A stretch of DNA of 64,000 bases from Pseudomonas synxantha BG33R. Lineage in GTDB: Bacteria; Pseudomonadota; Gammaproteobacteria; Pseudomonadales; Pseudomonadaceae. Both the position numbers and the translations under genes were made by a program. The first letter of the stretch is position 1, and every line of letters begins with the position of its first letter. The DNA lies in contig NZ_CM001514.1 of assembly GCF_000263715.2 (NCBI RefSeq), positions 234,936-298,935 of the forward strand, given 5' to 3'. Below the pieces are notes generated by a model. That model made no database searches. It was not told the DNA's origin and saw only the letters and a list, made by a program, of their open reading frames with translations. Shown piece after piece: positions 51,372 through 57,334 of this stretch.

Positions 51372-52277
51372 ATGAGCAACGCCGCATTAGCTGTTCAACC
51401 CATCGCCCACGCGCTCGACATCCACCCGGTGGCCGGTCGTATCGGCGCCGAGATCCGTGGCATCAAACTATCCGGTGACCTGGATGCCGCCACCGTCGAG
51501 GCCATCCAGCAGGCACTGGTGCAGTACAAGGTCATTTTCTTCCGCGAGCAAACCCATCTCGATGACCAGAGCCAGGAAGCCTTCGCCCACCTGCTTGGTG
51601 AGCCGATTGCACACCCTACGGTGCCGGTGCGCGACGGTACGCGCTTTCTGATGGAGTTGGATGGCAACCGTGGCCAGCGCGCCAACTCTTGGCATACCGA
51701 CGTGACCTTCGTCGACGCCTACCCAAAGGCCTCGATCCTGCGTTCGGTGCTGGCGCCAGCGTCCGGTGGCGACACCGTCTGGGCCAACACAGCTGCCGCA
51801 TACAACGACCTCAGCGTCGAGCTGCGTGCATTGGCTGATCACCTATGGGCAGTGCACAGCAACGAATACGACTACGCCGCACGCAAGCCGGATGTGGCGG
51901 TGGAGAAGCTGGAGGAATACCGCAAGGTCTTCACTTCCACGGTGTACGAAACCGAACACCCGGTAGTGCGGGTGCACCCGGTCAGCGGTGAGAAAACCTT
52001 GCTGCTGGGGCACTTCGTCAAGCGCCTGAAAGGCTATTCCCAGGCGGAGTCGGCACAGTTGTTCAACCTGTTGCAAGGTCACGTCACCCGCCTGGAAAAC
52101 ACCGTACGCTGGCGCTGGAATACCGGGGACGTGGCGATCTGGGATAACCGCGCCACCCAGCATTACGCGGTGGACGACTATGGCACCCAAGAGCGCATCG
52201 TGCGCCGGGTCACGCTCAAGGGTGATGTGCCGGTGGGTGTGCAGGGGCAGCGCAGTCAGACCACCAAAGGACTCTAA
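51372..52277 (+). CDS. atsK: Fe(II)/2-oxoglutarate-dependent alkylsulfatase (AtsK/TauD family)
   Basis: The start at 51372 gives 301 residues; an ATG at 51306 in frame is too far from a ribosome site. TauD family fold with the iron triad His-x-Asp (SWHTDVTF) and distal His (RATQHYAVDDY), and the 2-oxoglutarate Arg near ERIVRRVTLKG. AtsK of P. putida cleaves alkyl sulfate esters, releasing sulfate and aldehyde. TauD (taurine) is an alternative, but the sulfatase and double permease next door favour AtsK. Confidence 0.88.
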   Translation: MSNAALAVQPIAHALDIHPVAGRIGAEIRGIKLSGDLDAATVEAIQQALVQYKVIFFREQTHLDDQSQEAFAHLLGEPIAHPTVPVRDGTRFLMELDGNRGQRANSWHTDVTFVDAYPKASILRSVLAPASGGDTVWANTAAAYNDLSVELRALADHLWAVHSNEYDYAARKPDVAVEKLEEYRKVFTSTVYETEHPVVRVHPVSGEKTLLLGHFVKRLKGYSQAESAQLFNLLQGHVTRLENTVRWRWNTGDVAIWDNRATQHYAVDDYGTQERIVRRVTLKGDVPVGVQGQRSQTTKGL

Positions 52278-52292
52278 GCCAGTTGGAGATCA

Positions 52293-52326
52293 AAATGTGG
52301 GAGGGAGCAAGCCCCCTCCCACATTT
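52293..52326. repeat. REP-type hairpin between convergent genes
   Basis: AAATGTGGGAGGG-AGCAAGC-CCCCTCCCACATTT, between the dioxygenase and sulfatase ends. Confidence 0.8.
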
Positions 52327-52340
52327 AAACCTGTGTCGTT

Positions 52341-53948
52341 CTACCAGACCCCGATTTGCACGACTTTTTCCGCCTCCGGCTCCCCATAGCGAAACCATTG
52401 CCCGCGCACTTCGATCTCGGTGTGGCTGATGGTGGTACGCCGCTTCAACCCGCGCAGCCATTCGAACAGATAACCCAAGTGAGTCTCGCGCACCTGTGCA
52501 TAGGCGGGATCGCTGCCCAGGTCGTGGATTTCCTGCGGGTCGTTTTCCAGGTCGAACAGCTGCGGGCGAAAGCCGTCATAGGCCAGGTACTTCCAGCGCT
52601 CACTGCGCACCATGGTCATGCGGCAACGGTCGATGGGCTGCGCCAGGCGTGCCCGGGCCGGGGCCTGGAAGGCGTAGTCGTATTCGGCAATGGCGTAGTG
52701 GCGCCAGGTGGGTTGCTCGCCGTGCAGCAGTGGGATCAGCGAGCGGCCTTCGAGGCGATGCTCTGCCGCTGGTAAGCCCAACGCATCGAGAAACGTTGGC
52801 AGGGCGTCGATGGTTTCCACCAGGCGTGCGTCCACGCTGCCACGGCTGACATCGGCACTGGCCCGTGGGTCGCGCACGATCAAGGGAACACCCACCGCAG
52901 GCTCCAGCAAAAACTCTTTTTCACCGAGGTAATGATCGCCGAGGAAGTCGCCATGATCGCTGGTGAACACGATCAGGGTGTCGTCCCAGCGGTCGTTGCT
53001 TTGCAGAAAATCAAACAGCCGCCCGAGTTGATCGTCGATCTGTTTGATCAGGCCCATGTAGGTCGGAATCACCGTGAGGCGCACCTCGTCACGGGAAAAG
53101 TTCAGGCTCTCCTGGTGTTGGCGAAATGCCTGGTACACCGGGTGATCGCTGGTGTGCTCAGGTTGAATCGGCGCCTGCACATGCTCGGTACCGTACAGGG
53201 CGTGATAAGGCGCCGGCGCGATGTAGGGCCAGTGCGGCTTGATATACGACAGGTGCAGGCACCACGGCTGTTCGGCCTGCTCGCGGATAAAGTCGATGGC
53301 GCGGTCGGTGGTGTAGACGGTCTCCGAATGTTCTTCGGCCACTCGTGCGGGTTTGCCGGCGTTGCGCATATGCCAGCCGCTGAGCACTTCGCCGTTTTCA
53401 CCTTCAGCGGCGTTGGCCCATTCATGCCAAGGGTTGCTGCCGTTGTAGCCGTGATCACGCAAGTATTGGGTGTAGGGCGCGGACTCGCGCTTATCCTCGA
53501 ACAGCGGGCTGTCGGGATAGATGCCGTCGTGACGCAGATACGCGTCGAAACCCACCTCATTGAGCGGCTCGGCCTGGGCACTGTCGGGGTCTATCTGCAG
53601 GCGCTGCAACGCCTCAAGGTTCGGCGTGGCGTGGGTCTTGCCCACCAGGGCGGTGCGGATGCCGTGGGGTCGCAGGTAGTCGCCGATCGTCAGCTCTTCG
53701 AGCGGCAGCGGCACTGCATTCCACGCCACCTGATGGCTGCTGACATAGCGCCCGGTGTAGGCCGACATGCGCGACGGGCCGCAGATGGTGCCCTGTGTAT
53801 AGGCCCGACTGAAACGCACGCCAGCGGCGGCCAGGCGGTCGATATTCGGCGTGTGCAGATGGGCATGGCCGTAGCACGACAGGTAATCGCGGCGCAGTTG
53901 GTCGCACATGATGTAGAGCACGTTGCGCACGGGTTTTGGTTCAGACAT
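52341..53948 (-). CDS. Formylglycine-type sulfatase / phosphonate monoester hydrolase family
   Basis: A 535-residue alkaline-phosphatase-superfamily hydrolase without a signal peptide. The cysteine to be turned into formylglycine is Cys56 in ICGPSRMSAYTGR (C-x-P-x-R). Metal ligands: Asp in IMCDQ (about 16) and FTSDHGDFLGDH. Sequences such as LFDLENDPQEIHDLGSD close the fold. Cytoplasmic members cleave aryl/alkyl sulfates or phosphonate monoesters. Context of sulfate-ester transport makes sulfatase likelier. An anaerobic or FGE-type activating enzyme is not in the window. Confidence 0.9.
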   Translation of the reverse strand: MSEPKPVRNVLYIMCDQLRRDYLSCYGHAHLHTPNIDRLAAAGVRFSRAYTQGTICGPSRMSAYTGRYVSSHQVAWNAVPLPLEELTIGDYLRPHGIRTALVGKTHATPNLEALQRLQIDPDSAQAEPLNEVGFDAYLRHDGIYPDSPLFEDKRESAPYTQYLRDHGYNGSNPWHEWANAAEGENGEVLSGWHMRNAGKPARVAEEHSETVYTTDRAIDFIREQAEQPWCLHLSYIKPHWPYIAPAPYHALYGTEHVQAPIQPEHTSDHPVYQAFRQHQESLNFSRDEVRLTVIPTYMGLIKQIDDQLGRLFDFLQSNDRWDDTLIVFTSDHGDFLGDHYLGEKEFLLEPAVGVPLIVRDPRASADVSRGSVDARLVETIDALPTFLDALGLPAAEHRLEGRSLIPLLHGEQPTWRHYAIAEYDYAFQAPARARLAQPIDRCRMTMVRSERWKYLAYDGFRPQLFDLENDPQEIHDLGSDPAYAQVRETHLGYLFEWLRGLKRRTTISHTEIEVRGQWFRYGEPEAEKVVQIGVW

Positions 53949-54060
53949 GGAGGTTCACCGGACGAAGGACAGGAGCGTTTTTTCGCCGTTCGCAGGGGGT
54001 GCTGGCAAGTGCATTTGAGGTCTGGATTTTATGCAGTGAGTGCATGGGTGTGCCTGCTGG

Positions 54061-54186
54061 CGCCATCGCAGGCAAGCCAGCTCCCACAGGGGAATGCATT
54101 TCAAATGTGGAAACCGGCCTGCCAGCCGACGCCCCTCTACCTGACTCCCCGCGATCCAACTGTGGGAGCAGGCTTACCCGGCGAAG
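54061..54186. repeat. Two REP elements, loosely spaced
   Basis: ATCGCAGGCAAGCCAGCTCCCACA at 54065 and TGTGGGAGCAGGCTTACCCGGCGAA at 54161, in facing orientation. The second overlaps the end of the HIT gene (54174). They mark the left edge of the AT-rich insertion. Confidence 0.7.
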
Positions 54187-54635
54187 GACCTGATGTGAGC
54201 AGCCAGCTCTGCCAGCGCTTTATCATCTGCCCTGGCAGCGTCATGGGAGGAGACATAGCCTTCATAACGCTCAAAATATTTGTCCTGGGTCGAACTGATT
54301 TTTTTGAAGGCGCTGTCTTCCCCGGTCCCGTGCATCGGGAATAATTTGGCGTGCAGATGATCGACGCCGTAACCCTCCAGAATCATGCCCGTTCTAGCCA
54401 CACCTTTTAGCGCTTCGTCCAAAAGCTTCGCCGTCTTCTTGGCTGCGATGACCAAGTCACACAGCACGGCGTCCGGTTCGGCAAACGCATAGCTGCCGTG
54501 ATGGGTTTTGGGGATAACCACACTGAACCCCGGCGTATTGGGAAATATGGAGAGAAAGGCCATGTGGGTCTGGTCTTCCCACAGGAGGTGGGAGGTTGCA
54601 GTACCGCGGGCAATGCTGCAAAAGATACACGCCAT
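54174..54635 (-). CDS. HIT-family nucleotide hydrolase, candidate self-immunity protein
   Basis: A 153-residue HIT protein: N-terminal CxxC (MACIFCSIARG), the LSIFPNTPGFSVVIPKTHH strand pair and the histidine triad DHLHAKLFPMH (His93, His95 presumed nucleophile; the third triad position is Lys97). HIT enzymes hydrolyse AMP-phosphoramidates. MccH-type HIT hydrolases detoxify microcin C by cutting its phosphoramide bond. Its ATG overlaps the stop of the MccB-like gene (TAATG), so the two are translationally coupled, which supports a joint role. Not shown by sequence alone. Confidence 0.85.
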   Translation of the reverse strand: MACIFCSIARGTATSHLLWEDQTHMAFLSIFPNTPGFSVVIPKTHHGSYAFAEPDAVLCDLVIAAKKTAKLLDEALKGVARTGMILEGYGVDHLHAKLFPMHGTGEDSAFKKISSTQDKYFERYEGYVSSHDAARADDKALAELAAHIRSFAG

Positions 54636-55624
54636 TAAACACCTGCCTCATTGTCGTCAAAATATCGGGTTGTGTATCCCAAAGGCCACTGGGCGGCATC
54701 CCATTCAATATAGTGCGATCGTTGTTCGCCAAAGAGATTAGACGCGATGGAGGTTATTATTCCGGAGGCCATAAGCGCAGCAATATTGAAATTTAAAGGG
54801 CCAAAACTCGGCATTATTGATTGAGGGAGCCTCAGCCAGTGCGTGCTGCTATCCGGACTGAGTGTCGAATGCTGCCTGTCTTTTCCTGAGAAAAAGTTGG
54901 CGATGCAATGGCTGTGTAGATAACCGCCGCTTACTACAGGTATTCCAGCTGTAACTGCCAAATCACTGGCTCTAGATACCAGAGTAGGAGGGTTGTCTGC
55001 GGTAATTGCGATTGCAGAAAAACACCCGGTGTTTAACAGTTCAACAATGTCGTCATAGTTCATTTCCAATTCTGGAGATTGGATTTTTATATTGTCGAAC
55101 CGGTCGTTTATCTCTCGTTGCAGCGTGGCGACTTTGGTGTTACCAATATCGTTTTTTCTCCAAAATAGCTGCCGATTCAGATTGCTACTTTCAATAATGT
55201 CTGGGTCTACTAACGTTAAGTGTTCAACGCCAGCACCAGCGAGCAGCAACGCGACGCTACTGCCAATTCCTCCACATCCGATGACAAGAACCTTAGAGGA
55301 TTTTATTGCTGCGGTATCGTTAATTAAATCGGCGCACGATTTAGCTTTGCAAAGAAGGAAGCTGGTTGTGCGACTTGTGACTGGATTTTTCAGCAAGTTG
55401 CACACTGTATCCACTTCATCTGCTGCGCCGGGAACTAATGCTGCTGCTTGATGTAGTCCTTGTTCAAGAGCAACTACCGTTTGCTCATTGATCTGATAAG
55501 CACCAGCAGGTCCGTTGATCACGGTATGTCCATCGACTAATGAATGAAAGAGCGAGGGTATAACAACGCCAACGGCATTTCCTGAGTTGTCATAAAAACG
55601 AAAGTCTTGATTGGTGTTGTGCAT
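54635..55624 (-). CDS. MccB-like ThiF/E1-type adenylyltransferase
   Basis: A 329-residue E1-like enzyme. Residues 1-100 form an N-terminal domain without metal motifs, comparable to the peptide clamp of MccB. The adenylation core has VIGCGGIG (116-121), Asp140 for ribose, NLNRQ (Arg151-Gln152), Lys164, and Asp210 (ITADNP), then PSFGPLNFNIAALMASGII. The order and spacing resemble MccB of microcin C, which adenylates the C-terminal Asn of MccA. It lacks the two CxxC zinc pairs of MccB, ThiF and MoeB and ends early. Base composition is AT-rich. Downstream of a 72-residue peptide gene that ends in Asn. Confidence 0.85.
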   Translation of the reverse strand: MHNTNQDFRFYDNSGNAVGVVIPSLFHSLVDGHTVINGPAGAYQINEQTVVALEQGLHQAAALVPGAADEVDTVCNLLKNPVTSRTTSFLLCKAKSCADLINDTAAIKSSKVLVIGCGGIGSSVALLLAGAGVEHLTLVDPDIIESSNLNRQLFWRKNDIGNTKVATLQREINDRFDNIKIQSPELEMNYDDIVELLNTGCFSAIAITADNPPTLVSRASDLAVTAGIPVVSGGYLHSHCIANFFSGKDRQHSTLSPDSSTHWLRLPQSIMPSFGPLNFNIAALMASGIITSIASNLFGEQRSHYIEWDAAQWPLGYTTRYFDDNEAGV

Positions 55625-55652
55625 TTTTGTAGCTCTTTAATTAGTCAGGCGA

Positions 55653-55671
55653 TGGCGCTCGTGAAGCGCCA
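55653..55671 (-). terminator. Hairpin between the precursor and adenylase genes
   Basis: T-GGCGCT-CGTGA-AGCGCC-A between the precursor stop (55687) and the enzyme start (55624). There is no strong T-run. In microcin C operons a hairpin between mccA and mccB keeps the peptide message abundant; a similar role is possible. Confidence 0.55.
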
Positions 55672-55686
55672 CCGCTGTTATGAAGC

Positions 55687-55905
55687 TTAATTGCAGCGTG
55701 GACTATTCCTCGAAATCACTCCGCCGTCGCATCCACCATCAAAAAACTGTACTGCAAGAGGGAAAATGTTTTGTTGAGCGGACTGGGCAATAGGCGGTTG
55801 AGACACCGCACGTGAAGAGTCAGTTATCACATTTGCTTGCACAGCCGCTGAAACGCCCAGAAGTACCGTGGCAATTCCGAAGATACTTGTCTTGCTAGTG
55901 TTCAT
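55687..55905 (-). CDS. Candidate precursor peptide with secretion-like leader and C-terminal Asn
   Basis: A 72-residue protein with a strong ribosome site (AAGGAAA) before the ATG. Residues 1-24 form a hydrophobic leader with a likely cleavage site AVQA/NV. The remaining 48 residues are Ser/Gln/Asn-rich and end in GGCDGGVISRNSPRCN, with Cys59, Cys71 and terminal Asn72. A terminal Asn is the residue modified in MccA-type microcins. It is the first gene of an operon with the adenylyltransferase and HIT genes. A simple secreted small protein is the alternative. Confidence 0.7.
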   Translation of the reverse strand: MNTSKTSIFGIATVLLGVSAAVQANVITDSSRAVSQPPIAQSAQQNIFPLAVQFFDGGCDGGVISRNSPRCN

Positions 55906-55946
55906 TGTATGTTTCCTTTTTTCACTGAAGGATGTGTTGCGTAACT

Positions 55947-55976
55947 AATCTAAGTCCAATACTTGTCCATCGTCAA
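55947..55976 (-). promoter_or_regulatory. Probable sigma-70 promoter of the precursor operon
   Basis: Minus strand TTGACG (55971-55976), 18 bases, then TAGATT (55947-55952), about 42 bases before the precursor start codon. Confidence 0.6.
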
Positions 55977-55984
55977 AAGAAAAA

Positions 55985-56002
55985 GAAATTTTCCGAAATT
56001 TC
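55985..56002. promoter_or_regulatory. Inverted repeat just upstream of the precursor promoter
   Basis: GAAATTT-TCCG-AAATTTC, perfect, 9 bases upstream of the -35 box. It is placed as an activator site or an UP-type element would be. Confidence 0.5.
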
Positions 56003-56125
56003 CTAGGAAGTCTTTTTTTGTGAAGGAAACATCCTGCTTTTGGAAAAAATCATACAGCATAGTTGTTTGGCGTCTTTCAGTTTTAAGGTTCTAGGTGGCT
56101 TTATGTTTTGTGGGGGCGAACAAGT

Positions 56126-56293
56126 ATGAAGAATTTATTGGGTTTTTATTTATTCTTTGTTAAGTTCTTATTGCTGGCATGGATTATATGTTTGCTGAGA
56201 TTTTGGCTAGGGGAAACGAATTCGAATTTTCCGTTTAAATCGCAATATTTTCCAACGCATAAGCATCCTCGTCCCTCTCATCAATCTCCTTGA
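56126..56293 (+). CDS. Possible small membrane peptide
   Basis: From ATG 56126 the frame codes 55 residues: one hydrophobic helix (LLGFYLFFVKFLLLAWIICLL) and a polar His/Pro tail. The 3' part overlaps the end of the LysR gene antisense. GGGGGCGAAC upstream is a fair ribosome site. Divergent from the peptide operon, in the same AT-rich segment. It might be a real small membrane protein or chance. Confidence 0.3.
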   Translation: MKNLLGFYLFFVKFLLLAWIICLLRFWLGETNSNFPFKSQYFPTHKHPRPSHQSP

Positions 56294-57179
56294 TCTGCTC
56301 AATCATCGCCTCCGCCAACGGCGACAAACGATACCCCCCACGGCTGACAATCCCGTAGCGGGTGTAACGCTCCTCCAGGTTTTCATCCAGGCCATCGATC
56401 TTCAAACACACCAGTTCGCCCCGCGCCATGTGCAGCACATCGCTGTTGGCGCTGACGATGCCAATGGCGTCCGAGCGCAGCACCACACCCATCAGGCTAT
56501 AGCCGTTTTCGCACTCCACATTGGGTTGGTAATCGGGCCGGCCGCTGAGGTCGACGATGACCTTGCGCAGGTTCGGCGGGCGAATGGTGACCGCCAGCGG
56601 ATAACTCATCAGTTCATCGGCGCGGATGCTTTCGCGGCCGGCCAGGGGGTGGCCGGCGCGGCAGCAGAAATACCAGCGGCGTGGGCGCAGGCGGTGGGTG
56701 TGGTAGTCGGGGTTGGCTTCGAAGTGGCGAGTGTCGGCGACGAAGAATTCGAACTCTTCGCTGAGCAGGCGTTTGCCCAGGCTTTGCCAGTCATCCACCT
56801 GGAACTGCACGCGGGCCTTGGGGTAGCGCCCGATGAAACTGCCGATGGCGCGCGGGATCAACCCACCTGCCGGGGCCGGGCCGCAGCCGAAGCGCAGTTC
56901 GCCGGCTTCCAGGCCGTTGAACTGGCTGATCTCGTTGGCCAATTGTTGGGCGCCGCTGACCAGGCGCCGGGCATGTTCAAGCAGTACCTGACCTTGCTTG
57001 GTGGGCGCCAGGTCCTTGCGGCCACGGTCTACCAGCTGGCAGCCGGCACTGTGTTCAAGGGCCTGGATGCTGCGACTGAACGCCGACTGCGACAGGTTCA
57101 CGGCCAAGGCTGCCGCGACAAAACTGCGTTGCTCGGCGAGGGCGATGAAGTGGCGAAGCTGGCGCAGATCGATATGCAT
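56235..57179 (-). CDS. LysR-family regulator upstream of the TonB receptor
   Basis: A 314-residue LysR protein: HTH AALAVNLSQSAFSRSIQALEHSAG, effector domain starting LRFGCGPAPAGGLIP, ending LSPLAEAMIEQIKEIDERDEDAY. A paralogue of the regulator at 50269. Divergent from the TonB-dependent receptor at 57335 with 155 bases between, so it probably controls the receptor, perhaps in response to sulfur compounds like its paralogue. Confidence 0.92.
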   Translation of the reverse strand: MHIDLRQLRHFIALAEQRSFVAAALAVNLSQSAFSRSIQALEHSAGCQLVDRGRKDLAPTKQGQVLLEHARRLVSGAQQLANEISQFNGLEAGELRFGCGPAPAGGLIPRAIGSFIGRYPKARVQFQVDDWQSLGKRLLSEEFEFFVADTRHFEANPDYHTHRLRPRRWYFCCRAGHPLAGRESIRADELMSYPLAVTIRPPNLRKVIVDLSGRPDYQPNVECENGYSLMGVVLRSDAIGIVSANSDVLHMARGELVCLKIDGLDENLEERYTRYGIVSRGGYRLSPLAEAMIEQIKEIDERDEDAYALENIAI

Positions 57180-57334
57180 TTTTCACATCAAAAATATCCG
57201 GGAAATGCATTGGCTATGCATTAGGTCGACTCCTTATAAAGGCTATCTCTTATGCAGTAAATGTTCGTAAAAACATAAATAAATAACCTTTAGGAATATC
57301 TGGCGACGGATATCTCCGGGTTCTGGAGCCGCTT

